From: Acidobacteriota bacterium
Lineage (GTDB): Bacteria; Acidobacteriota; Terriglobia; Bryobacterales; Bryobacteraceae
Direction: 5' to 3'
Assembly: GCA_018268715.1 (NCBI GenBank)
Contig: JAFDVZ010000010.1
Location: 214,794-278,793 of the forward strand
DNA length: 64,000 nucleotides
A program made the position numbers and the translations under genes. Below, one piece after another: positions 24,055-32,418 of this stretch. The stretch's first letter is position 1, and the number at the start of each line of letters is the position of its first letter. The notes beneath the pieces were generated by a model. That model saw only the letters and a list, made by a program, of their open reading frames with translations. It was not told the DNA's origin and did not search any database.

Positions 24055-24744
24055 ATGGGACCAAGGCACATGGTACTTGGTAGTGACCTTCAAGGACTCC
24101 GTATCAACGTCGGCTGTGGTGCTACGCCGACTGCAGGGTGGTTGAACTACGATAACTCCCTGACCGTGCGGCTCGCGAGTTGGCCAGGCATCATGCGGGC
24201 ACTGTGCGGGGTTGGGGCGGTGACGCGTGACCAACTGCACTTTGCGAGGGTAGCGCGGGCGAACGGGATCCGGTGGGCCAACGCCGCCAGGCGCATCCCG
24301 CTTCCTGGTGAATCGGTGGGAGTGGTGTACAGTTCCCACATGTTCGAGCACCTGGACTCGAACCACGAGGTGCCACGGTTCCTGGAGGAAGTGCGTCGTG
24401 TGTTGGTTCCGGGCGGCATCCTCCGCTTGATCGTGCCTGACCTCTTTAGGCGGGTGCGAGGCTACCTGGAAGAATCTCATGACGCCGATGAATTCCTGCG
24501 CTCCCTGTACATCGTAGATAGCACGCCACGTGGAGTCATTGGAGTGACTCGGCAACTAATCGTTGGCTTCCGGAACCACCGGTGGATGTATGACGCTGCC
24601 TCGTTGATCCGTCTCCTCGAACGCCACGGGTTCAGTTCGGTCAGCGATCTCTCTCCGGGCGAGACCATGATTCCCGATCCCGGCCCGCTGAACCTGCGGG
24701 AGAGGGAGGACGAGAGTATCTACGTGGAGGCGAGACGCGCATAG
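24055..24744 (+). CDS. SAM-dependent methyltransferase
   Basis: The 229-aa class I methyltransferase has INVGCGATPTAGWLNYD near the N-terminus (a motif I variant), VVYSSHMFEHLD (motif II region) and RRVLVPGGILRLIVPD (motif III). Such Methyltransf_11-type enzymes modify sugars in polysaccharide loci. ATG 24055 is preferred over TTG 24007 because it leaves a compact N-terminus. The region 24745-25126 downstream is empty of recognisable features. Confidence 0.8.
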   Translation: MGPRHMVLGSDLQGLRINVGCGATPTAGWLNYDNSLTVRLASWPGIMRALCGVGAVTRDQLHFARVARANGIRWANAARRIPLPGESVGVVYSSHMFEHLDSNHEVPRFLEEVRRVLVPGGILRLIVPDLFRRVRGYLEESHDADEFLRSLYIVDSTPRGVIGVTRQLIVGFRNHRWMYDAASLIRLLERHGFSSVSDLSPGETMIPDPGPLNLREREDESIYVEARRA

Positions 24745-25126
24745 GGTATCCTCCGGAGCTCCCGTGCGAGGTGCCCATCCTGACAAGGTCCTCTCCGAAG
24801 CAAGGCCCACCGCAGCGTCCGTCAGTTGGAAGCAAACACCGAAGCGCATCTGAAAATCACACCAGTCTCTCCGTCCGACCGCGTAGACAGACTTCTGCCG
24901 TCGGTTGCGCGAGAAATTGCGCGGATTTCGGAATCGGGATCAGCGTGTGAGAGGCAGCAACTCAGATGATCGCCAGATTCGGGTGTCCGTTGGGCTGGTC
25001 TCCCTCCGCTCCGCTACGGTGGGCAATCGAAGTACTCACAGTCGAGTAAGCTAGCAGCTCCCCGCCCGCGAAGTCGCAGCCGTTGCGACAGCAACTCCTA
25101 GAGAGACTCCAGCAATTCGAAGGACT
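24745..25126. other. 382-bp intergenic region, nothing recognised
   Basis: No open frame with family resemblance and no strong hairpin with a T-run was found. It probably contains the promoter of the NAD synthetase gene. Confidence 0.5.
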
Positions 25127-26761
25127 ATGCGCATCGCGATACTCCAGGTCAATCCAACGCCCGGCGACATCGAAGGAAATTCCTCCCTGATCATCCGCGC
25201 CGCGCGACGCGCCCAAGGGCTCGGCGCCGACTTGGCTCTTACGCCGGAGCTGGCCCTGATGGGTTATCTACCCCGCGATCTGCTGATGAGCAAAGGCTTC
25301 GTTCGCCGGAGCTACGAAGCGCTGGAACGTACCGCCAAAGAGCTGGCGGGCATGCCTACTTTGGTGGGACTGGCGACCGTCAATGAGGCGCCCAACGGCC
25401 GCACCCTGTTCAACAGTGCCGCGCTGCTTGAAGGGGGTGCTGTCGCATCAGTATTCCACAAGACTTTGCTGCCAACATATGACGTCTTCGACGAAGACCG
25501 CTATTTCGAGCCCGCCCGCGGCCCACAGATCCTGAGTATGAACGGTCATCGGCTCGGAATCAGCATCTGCGAGGACGTGTGGAACGACACGGATTTCTGG
25601 GAGCGCCGCCGCTATCATCGCGACCCCATCGGAGATCTGGCGGCCGATGGTGCCCATGCCATCCTGAACTTGTCGGCATCCCCATTCACGATTGGCAAGC
25701 AAGCGCTCCGTGAGAAGATGCTCGGCCACGCTGCGCAGAAGCACGGGGTTCCAGTGGTCTATGTCAATCAGGTCGGCGGAAACGACGATCTGATCTTCGA
25801 CGGCCGCAGTTGTGCGTTCGACGCACATGGACGCCTGATAGCGCGCGCCGCCGCGTTTGAAGAGGACGAGGTGGTGGTAGACCTCGCGAGGGGCGCAGGC
25901 CCGGTTGCCGACGACGGCTTGGCGATGGAGGCGGAATTATGGAACGCCCTGGTGCTTGGCGTTCGAGACTATGCCCGAAAGACAGGCTTCTCAAGTGTCC
26001 TGCTCGGTTTATCCGGGGGCATCGACTCGGCACTGACCGCGGCCATTGCAGCGGATGCGGTGGGTAAGGAGAAGGTTCTCGGGGTGCTAATGCCCTCCTG
26101 CTATTCGAGCCACGGCAGCGTCGAGGACGCGCGGGGGCTTGCCCGAAACCTTGGCATCCCGACGCTTATGCTGCCCATTACGGACTTGATGGGGGCCTAT
26201 GAGGGCGCACTGGCGGAGGCGTTCCGGAACCATAAACCGGATGTTACGGAAGAGAACATCCAATCGAGAATCCGCGGCAACCTGCTCATGGCGCTTTCCA
26301 ATAAGTATGGATCCCTACTGTTGACGACGGGGAACAAATCCGAATTATCCGTCGGCTACTGCACGCTCTACGGAGACATGAACGGCGGTTTGGCGGTGAT
26401 TGCCGATCTTCCAAAGATGATGGTCTACCGGGTCGCGCGGTGGCGAAACAGGCGCAGCCCGGACATACCCGACGCTATCCTGGCAAAGGCGCCTTCCGCC
26501 GAACTGCGGCCCGACCAGACGGACCAGGACAGTCTGCCGCCGTATGAACTACTGGACGAGATTCTAGAGCGGCACATCGAACAGTGCCAATCCGCCGAAG
26601 AAATTATTGCACTGGGTTATGACGACACCATCGTGTGCCGCGTTCTCCACCTAGTTAAGAAGGCTGAGTTCAAACGAAAGCAGGCTGCGCCCGGATTGAA
26701 GGTCACTTCCCGGGCGTTTGGTACAGGCTGGAGAATGCCCATCGTAAGGCAGGGGGACTAA
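25127..26761 (+). CDS. nadE: Glutamine-dependent NAD+ synthetase
   Basis: The 544-aa product combines an N-terminal nitrilase-type glutaminase with the triad Glu41 (LTPELALMGY), Lys112 (FHKTLLPTYDVFDE) and Cys148 (ISICEDVW), and a C-terminal ATP-dependent synthetase with the PP-loop SGGIDSA at 296-302. It amidates nicotinic acid adenine dinucleotide using glutamine-derived ammonia. Length and motifs are complete. A housekeeping gene inside a polysaccharide locus is unusual. The UDP-glucose dehydrogenase, an NAD-using enzyme, follows after 4 bp and may be co-transcribed. Confidence 0.95.
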   Translation: MRIAILQVNPTPGDIEGNSSLIIRAARRAQGLGADLALTPELALMGYLPRDLLMSKGFVRRSYEALERTAKELAGMPTLVGLATVNEAPNGRTLFNSAALLEGGAVASVFHKTLLPTYDVFDEDRYFEPARGPQILSMNGHRLGISICEDVWNDTDFWERRRYHRDPIGDLAADGAHAILNLSASPFTIGKQALREKMLGHAAQKHGVPVVYVNQVGGNDDLIFDGRSCAFDAHGRLIARAAAFEEDEVVVDLARGAGPVADDGLAMEAELWNALVLGVRDYARKTGFSSVLLGLSGGIDSALTAAIAADAVGKEKVLGVLMPSCYSSHGSVEDARGLARNLGIPTLMLPITDLMGAYEGALAEAFRNHKPDVTEENIQSRIRGNLLMALSNKYGSLLLTTGNKSELSVGYCTLYGDMNGGLAVIADLPKMMVYRVARWRNRRSPDIPDAILAKAPSAELRPDQTDQDSLPPYELLDEILERHIEQCQSAEEIIALGYDDTIVCRVLHLVKKAEFKRKQAAPGLKVTSRAFGTGWRMPIVRQGD

Positions 26762-26765
26762 ACTT

Positions 26766-28133
26766 ATGAAACTATCAATTGTCGGCTTGGGTAAGTTGGG
26801 TGCTCCCATGGCTGCCGTTATGGCGCACAAGGGACATCTGGTCACCGGCTTGGACCTCAATCCAGCTTTCGTGCGTGCGATCCAGGAAGGCCGTGCGCCC
26901 GTCAACGAGCCTGGGTTAACGGAGATGATCCAGGCCAACCGCGACCGCTTGTCGGCGACTATGGATTATGAAGAGGCGGTTCTGGCAAGCGATGTCACCT
27001 TTATCATCGTTCCCACCCCGTCCGGTCCGGATGGTACATTCTCCATGCGCCACGTGCTGCGCGCCGCCGAAAAAATTGGTGCCGCGCTCCGCAGGAAGCA
27101 GGGGTGGCACTTGGTCGTACTGTCGAGCACGGTGATGCCTGGTTCAACTGGCGGTGTGCTGGCGCCGGCTCTGGAGGCATCTTCCTGCAAGAAGTGCGGT
27201 TCAGACTTTGGCCTGTGCTACAACCCGGAATTCATTGCGCTAGGCAGCGTACTCCACGATATGTTGAACCCGGATATGATCCTGATTGGAGAATCAGACC
27301 AGCGCTCGGGCGAACTTCTGGAGAGACTCTATGGCGGTGTATGCGAGAGCGATCCTCGCATCCAGCGGATGAATTACGTCAACGCCGAGATGACAAAGAT
27401 ATCCGTGAACACATTCGTTACCACCAAGATCTCGTACGCCAACATGTTGGCGGAAGTGTGCGAAACGCTTCCCGGAGCGGACGCGGACGTAGTCACGGCG
27501 GCGTTAGGTTGCGATACGCGCATCGGGCCGAAGTACCTTAAGGGCGCGCTGGGCTACGGCGGCCCCTGTTTTCCGCGCGACAACGTGGCGTTCTCAGCGC
27601 TGGCCCAGGCGAACGGCGTACCAGCGCTCCTTGCGGAAGCCACCGATCAGTTAAACCGGAGGCAGGTGCCGCGCCTCGCGGAATTGATCCTGTCCAGGCT
27701 GCCGGATGGTGGGATTGTAGGTCTCCTCGGGCTGGCGTACAAGCCGAACACCGAGGTGATTGACGAATCCCAGGGCGTCGCGCTAGCGAGGCATCTGCTC
27801 TCGCTCGGAACAAGAGTCGTAGTGTACGATCCGGCGGCGATGGAAAACGCGCGGGCTGTCTTGGCTGGGCCTGTGACCTTTGCCGTCAGTGCCACTGATT
27901 GCATACGTCAGGCGGACATCCTGGCGATCACGACTCCGTGGGAGGAATTCCGCGCGCTCCGGCGCGAAGATTGGAACCACTCGTCCCGCGTTCCCGTGAT
28001 ATTGGATTGCTGGAGGCTCCTCAACGCGCCGCAATTTCAAATCGGTTTCCAATACCTGACTCTTGGGCAGGGAGCCGGCCCTCAATCCGGACGACCGCTG
28101 CTATCGGCCCTTGCCCAGCCGGTGGGAGATTGA
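26766..28133 (+). CDS. UDP-glucose/GDP-mannose dehydrogenase family protein
   Basis: The 455-aa product has an N-terminal NAD-binding Rossmann fold (SIVGLGKLGAPMA) and PTP in IVPTPSGPDG. It has YNPEFIALGS and the catalytic Cys268 in GYGGPCFPRDN. A C-terminal UDP-binding domain contains GLAYKPNTEVIDES. It oxidises a nucleotide sugar to the uronic acid, most likely UDP-glucose to UDP-glucuronate. A CxxC (SSCKKCG, 140-145) before the YNPEF motif is an unusual insertion. Whether the substrate is UDP-glucose, UDP-ManNAc or GDP-mannose is uncertain. Confidence 0.9.
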   Translation: MKLSIVGLGKLGAPMAAVMAHKGHLVTGLDLNPAFVRAIQEGRAPVNEPGLTEMIQANRDRLSATMDYEEAVLASDVTFIIVPTPSGPDGTFSMRHVLRAAEKIGAALRRKQGWHLVVLSSTVMPGSTGGVLAPALEASSCKKCGSDFGLCYNPEFIALGSVLHDMLNPDMILIGESDQRSGELLERLYGGVCESDPRIQRMNYVNAEMTKISVNTFVTTKISYANMLAEVCETLPGADADVVTAALGCDTRIGPKYLKGALGYGGPCFPRDNVAFSALAQANGVPALLAEATDQLNRRQVPRLAELILSRLPDGGIVGLLGLAYKPNTEVIDESQGVALARHLLSLGTRVVVYDPAAMENARAVLAGPVTFAVSATDCIRQADILAITTPWEEFRALRREDWNHSSRVPVILDCWRLLNAPQFQIGFQYLTLGQGAGPQSGRPLLSALAQPVGD

Positions 28134-28202
28134 GGCGTGCGTCTCGTGAGGCTCATTAGCAACGCGCCGGTTCGCACCTTCGGAAACTTGCCCATAACGC
28201 GC

Positions 28203-28220
28203 GTCCCGACTTATCGGGAC
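28203..28220 (+). terminator. Hairpin after the nucleotide-sugar dehydrogenase gene
   Basis: GTCCCGA at 28203-28209 pairs perfectly with TCGGGAC at 28214-28220 around a CTTA loop, followed by only TTTCAT. The 7-bp stem is GC-rich but the T-run is short, so it may be a weak terminator. An antiterminating NusG paralogue could read through it. Confidence 0.45.
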
Positions 28221-28361
28221 TTTCATCCCTCGCAGTCTTCGCGCCCCATAGTATGATCCACTTTCGCGCTCTGCAAGGCACTGGGTCGATCAAAGCGCTG
28301 CCTCGTTAGCACCGTACACACCTGCAGACTCCATCCGCCCTCGACCTAGAAATCCTCAACC

Positions 28362-29252
28362 ATGCTCAGTACTCCACGTGCTAAGGCTTCGTCCGAAAAA
28401 CCCACGCCACCAACGGCGAGAGTGCTGCCACGGACCCAGACTGATCTGCTGATCCAGCCCAGGGGCCGTTTCTCCTTCGTCGATGTTAGAGAACTCTGGG
28501 ACAGAAGAGAACTGCTGCGCATCTTCGCTGCACGCGATATTAAGGTGCGTTACAAGCGCACTGCCATCGGGGCTGCGTGGGCAATCATTCAGCCGCTCTT
28601 CACCATGCTGATCTTTAGCATCTTCTTCGGACGATTGGCTCACGTCCCCTCTGATGGCAGCCCCTACCCGCTCTTCGCATACACAGGCCTTGTGCCATGG
28701 ATGTACTTCGCCAATGCATTAACCGGAGCAACTAATAGTATGGTTGAAAACTCCCGAGTTATCACAAAGGTCTACTTTCCCCGCTTACTGCTGCCTTTGT
28801 CCATCGTCGTTGGCGGCCTAATCGACTTCGCTATCTCGTCTGGAGTACTTCTACTACTCATGGCCTATTACGGAGTCGTACCACACTGGCCCGTGCTGCT
28901 GCTGCCGGTATTTGTACTCCTCGCCATGGTGACGTCCTTCGCTGTCAGCGTGTGGCTCTCTGCTCTGAATGCGCTCTACCAGGATGTCCGTTATGTTGTA
29001 CCCTTTCTCGTTCAATTCTGGATGCTTGCTTCACCTGTGGCATATCCGAGTAACATGATCCCGTCGAAGTGGAAAGCGCTCTATGGGCTGAATCCGATGG
29101 CAGGGGTCATCGAAGGGTTTAGGTGGGCGCTCCTCGGTACGCCTTCGCCCGGTCCTCTGATACTGGTTTCTGCCGCAGTAGTGTTGCTGCTTTTGCTTGG
29201 CGGCCTTTATTATTTCCGCAGTGTTGAGCGGACCTTCGCTGACATCCTCTAA
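28362..29252 (+). CDS. wzm: ABC-2 polysaccharide exporter, permease (Wzm)
   Basis: The 296-aa product has six membrane helices. Its N-terminal amphipathic segment reads RELLRIFAARDIKVRYKRTAIGAAW, typical of Wzm/KpsM/TagG permeases that flip lipid-linked polysaccharide to the periplasm. The ATP-binding partner starts 4 bp downstream. Base composition in this and the following genes is visibly less GC-rich than in the chromosomal genes at the left of the window. Confidence 0.9.
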   Translation: MLSTPRAKASSEKPTPPTARVLPRTQTDLLIQPRGRFSFVDVRELWDRRELLRIFAARDIKVRYKRTAIGAAWAIIQPLFTMLIFSIFFGRLAHVPSDGSPYPLFAYTGLVPWMYFANALTGATNSMVENSRVITKVYFPRLLLPLSIVVGGLIDFAISSGVLLLLMAYYGVVPHWPVLLLPVFVLLAMVTSFAVSVWLSALNALYQDVRYVVPFLVQFWMLASPVAYPSNMIPSKWKALYGLNPMAGVIEGFRWALLGTPSPGPLILVSAAVVLLLLLGGLYYFRSVERTFADIL

Positions 29253-29256
29253 AGTC

Positions 29257-30486
29257 ATGAGCCAGACAGCTATTATGATCGAACGCCTCGGGAAGATGTA
29301 TCTCGTGGGCGAGCGCGAGAAATACTTCGCTCTGCGCGACGTCCTCACTCAGGCCTTCGTTCGTCCCTTCCTCACGCTACGCAGGCGTCGAGCAACAAGA
29401 TCGGAGCCGAAGTTCTTCTGGGCACTGAAAGAAGTATCGATCGACATCAAAAAGGGCGAAGTTGTGGGCCTCATCGGCCGTAACGGCGCAGGGAAAAGCA
29501 CGCTCTTGAAACTCCTAGCGCGGGTGACAGACCCTACTGAAGGAAGAGCGAGAATATCAGGCCGCATGGGTTCTCTTCTTGAGGTGGGGACTGGCTTCCA
29601 CTATGAACTGACGGGCCGGGAGAACATCTATTTGAGCGGTGCATATCTCGGTATGGCAGCTGCTGAGGTACGTGCGAAATTCGATGAAATCGTCGGCTTT
29701 GCAGGTGTTCACAAGTTCCTCGACACTCCGGTAAAGCACTATTCCAGCGGCATGTACACACGCTTGGCATTTGCTGTAGCCGCCCATCTCGAGCCCGACA
29801 TTCTCTTGATCGACGAGGTTCTCGCTGTGGGGGACCTGGAATTCCAGAAGAAGTGTCTGGGCAAAATGGGCACGGTCGCAAGAACTGGCCGAACGATCCT
29901 GTTTGTCAGTCACCAGATGAATCAGATAAGACGCCTTTGCGATCGCTGTATCTGGCTGGATGCCGGCAGAATCGCGGCAGTTGGTCCTACCGTCGAGATC
30001 GTGGGCCAGTACGAGGAAGCCATGGCTAACGCTTCTTCTCTAGGTGAGGCGGCCGGTCATGACGGTACGGAGACGGCGACGCATTTTGTTGGTTGGAGGT
30101 TGCTAGGTACAGGCCAAGGCGAGGCCTCCCACACATTACGGACATCGGCTACGTTTTCCGTCGAATTCAGCATACGAGTGGCCGACGATGTCCGCAACGC
30201 CCATTTTGGTGTTGCACTGTACAATTCCGATAATCTCCTTATGTGGGGGAACGCGTTCAATGGACTGGCGCTCGACCGGGGTGCCAGACGCTTGAAGGTG
30301 ACTTTTCCCAGCATGCCCCTCAAGCCGGGTCCGTACACTTGGAAGGTATCACTGTACACTGAAGCAGGCCTTGCCGATTCATACTATTGTGTTCCAAACC
30401 TAACGATTGGAACCATTCCGGTAACGCATCCGATGGATCAGTGGCAAGGAATCCTGAATATCGGCTGCGAGATTCATGTGGTCTAG
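29257..30486 (+). CDS. wzt: ABC polysaccharide exporter, ATPase with C-terminal glycan-binding domain (Wzt)
   Basis: The 409-aa product has Walker A GRNGAGKST (74-82), the signature HYSSGM (161-166) and Walker B ILLIDE (182-187). After about residue 250 there is a beta-sandwich C-terminal extension, as in Wzt proteins that recognise a non-reducing-end modification before export. ATG 29257 is chosen, 4 bp after the permease stop. The C-terminal domain implies that chain ends carry a cap. The FkbM gene just downstream is a candidate cap-methylating enzyme (inference). Confidence 0.9.
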   Translation: MSQTAIMIERLGKMYLVGEREKYFALRDVLTQAFVRPFLTLRRRRATRSEPKFFWALKEVSIDIKKGEVVGLIGRNGAGKSTLLKLLARVTDPTEGRARISGRMGSLLEVGTGFHYELTGRENIYLSGAYLGMAAAEVRAKFDEIVGFAGVHKFLDTPVKHYSSGMYTRLAFAVAAHLEPDILLIDEVLAVGDLEFQKKCLGKMGTVARTGRTILFVSHQMNQIRRLCDRCIWLDAGRIAAVGPTVEIVGQYEEAMANASSLGEAAGHDGTETATHFVGWRLLGTGQGEASHTLRTSATFSVEFSIRVADDVRNAHFGVALYNSDNLLMWGNAFNGLALDRGARRLKVTFPSMPLKPGPYTWKVSLYTEAGLADSYYCVPNLTIGTIPVTHPMDQWQGILNIGCEIHVV

Positions 30487-30513
30487 GAATATCCGAGTAC
30501 GAGGGTCTGAGCT

Positions 30514-31443
30514 TTGCCTATTATGCCACGACTAGATCCGGCGTTTTTGCCGACAGAGACGAACGAAGCAGGTCCTGCTATCGCCGAATCGACGGCACAT
30601 CGATTGAGCCGATTCCTCCAAAAGCCGCTCCACGACAAGTTTCTTGTCGTTTGGCCCCGCATTAGGAACTTCCTCTATCGCATTTTCCCTTTTGCAGTAA
30701 TCCCGATCAAATTGCCGGGGGGACAGTGGTGGCTTGCGTGCACCGACGTCTGTAGTAGCGCGATAATATCCGGAACATACGACCTTGCGGAACGAGCCTG
30801 TGTCGGCACCTATCTTCGACCGGGAATGACGTTCATTGACATCGGCGCACACCACGGCCTGTACACGCTCCTGGCCTCACGGATGGTAAAAGAGACCGGA
30901 AGGGTCGTTGCGTTTGAGCCGTCGCCGCGGGAACGTCGCCGGCTGCGCAAGCATGTCTGGATCAACCGGTGCGCCAATGTTCGGATCGAGGAGTTCGCGC
31001 TTGGGAAGGCGCCCGGTCTCGATCATTTGTACGTCGTGCGAGGCCGTGAGACAGGCTGCAACAGCCGGCGCCCCCCTGTGAACGCCGGGACGACGACCCT
31101 ATTGCCGGTTAGAGTAACTTCTTTGGATGAGTATTGCAGGGCCAACCTCATTGGAACCGTCGATTTCATCAAGCTTGACGCTGAAGGGGCGGAGCTCGAA
31201 ATCTTGGAGGGTATGACCGATATTTTGGCCGGGCCGCAACGGCCTTTATTTCTTTGCGAGGTCGATGACCATCGTACGCAACCCTGGGGCTACCCGTCAA
31301 AACGTATCCTGGAGTATCTCAAGGAACGTCGTTACGAATGGTTCGGTCTGCGGGCGGACGGCGCCCCTGTTTCGCTGGACCGGAAGGAATGTTATAACCT
31401 GTTGGCCGTGCCGGTTGAGCGGGTCCACATCCTAGGTCTCTAG
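30514..31443 (+). CDS. FkbM family methyltransferase
   Basis: The 309-aa product shows FIDIGAHHGLYTLLA (SAM-binding loop), VVAFEPSPRERRRL and DFIKLDAEGAELEILEGM, the three hallmarks of the FkbM fold. A GAGGG eight bases ahead of TTG 30514 supports that start; ATG 30523 is the alternative. It is intact, unlike the FkbM gene at 23153-23913. It probably O-methylates a sugar of the exported polymer. Confidence 0.85.
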   Translation: MPIMPRLDPAFLPTETNEAGPAIAESTAHRLSRFLQKPLHDKFLVVWPRIRNFLYRIFPFAVIPIKLPGGQWWLACTDVCSSAIISGTYDLAERACVGTYLRPGMTFIDIGAHHGLYTLLASRMVKETGRVVAFEPSPRERRRLRKHVWINRCANVRIEEFALGKAPGLDHLYVVRGRETGCNSRRPPVNAGTTTLLPVRVTSLDEYCRANLIGTVDFIKLDAEGAELEILEGMTDILAGPQRPLFLCEVDDHRTQPWGYPSKRILEYLKERRYEWFGLRADGAPVSLDRKECYNLLAVPVERVHILGL

Positions 31444-31499
31444 TGGGAGCGGTGGCGGCAACAACGCTTCGCTTCACCGCGATCGATTAGGAGTCTTTG

Positions 31500-32372
31500 A
31501 TGATCACAATCTTCTGCTGTCCCAAGCCCTTCGATATTCATTCGGGTACACTTCAAGAGAACGCCATTTCCAGCTGGCTCCGACTGAGGCCTCGGCCTGA
31601 AGTCATTTTATGTGGTGATGAGGACGGGACGGCCGAAGTATGCCGGTCGCTTGGACTCAAGCACATTCCTGAAGTGGGCGCGACTAAGGCTGGACCTCCC
31701 TACGTCGACGAGATCTTCCGGGCTGGGCAAGCTGCCGCGAGTTCAGACATATGCTGCTACGTCAATGCAGATATCGTCTTCCTTGGCGATTTCGTGACAT
31801 CGGTAAGAACGATCGCTGACCGATATAGGAGTTTCCTCCTGGTGGGCCAACGGACGAATCTCGACGTTAGAGATCTGATTGAGTTCGACGACGAAACAGC
31901 GGTACATGCTCTCGAGGTGCGGGCCAAGACCAGTGGGCGTCCCGGGGGGCCAGGCGCTCTCGATTATTTCGTCTTCAAGCGTGGCCTTTACCGCGAGATC
32001 CCCCACTTTTGCCTGGGCCGTTTCTTTTGGGACAACTACCTCATCTGGCATGCCGTGGCCCAAGGAGCTGCTGTTGTGGACTGCACCGCAAACATCACGG
32101 CCATTCACCAGAACCACGAGTATCATCAGTATCGCGGTGGCTTGAAGGGAATCCACGACAGCGACGAGTACAGGGCAAACAAACACTTGTTCGGCGATCG
32201 GCGATGGCCGATCCGGATCGACGATGCCCCGTATGTGCTGGAAGGCCTTCGAGTGCGCAAACGCTGGTTGAGTGTACCACTGACTCGTCTCCATAGACTC
32301 TGCCGGACCAATCGTGCTTACGCGGGTACTTGGACGTTCTTGCGGTCTATTGGGCGAACGAGTTCACTTTAA
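31500..32372 (+). CDS. Putative GT-A-like glycosyltransferase
   Basis: The 290-aa soluble product begins at ATG 31500 behind an AGGAG. It shows an N-terminal nucleotide-sugar-like fold (TIFCCPKPFDIHSGTLQENA), VNADIVFLGDF in the place of a DxD motif, and a C-terminal RFFWDNYLIWHAVAQGAAVVDCT. This is consistent with a GT-A glycosyltransferase without a named family. The next gene may start inside its 3' end, depending on the start chosen. Confidence 0.6.
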   Translation: MITIFCCPKPFDIHSGTLQENAISSWLRLRPRPEVILCGDEDGTAEVCRSLGLKHIPEVGATKAGPPYVDEIFRAGQAAASSDICCYVNADIVFLGDFVTSVRTIADRYRSFLLVGQRTNLDVRDLIEFDDETAVHALEVRAKTSGRPGGPGALDYFVFKRGLYREIPHFCLGRFFWDNYLIWHAVAQGAAVVDCTANITAIHQNHEYHQYRGGLKGIHDSDEYRANKHLFGDRRWPIRIDDAPYVLEGLRVRKRWLSVPLTRLHRLCRTNRAYAGTWTFLRSIGRTSSL

Positions 32373-32418
32373 GGATCGACCAGAACGGCCATGCCGATAT
32401 GAGGCCAACTTTGTGACC

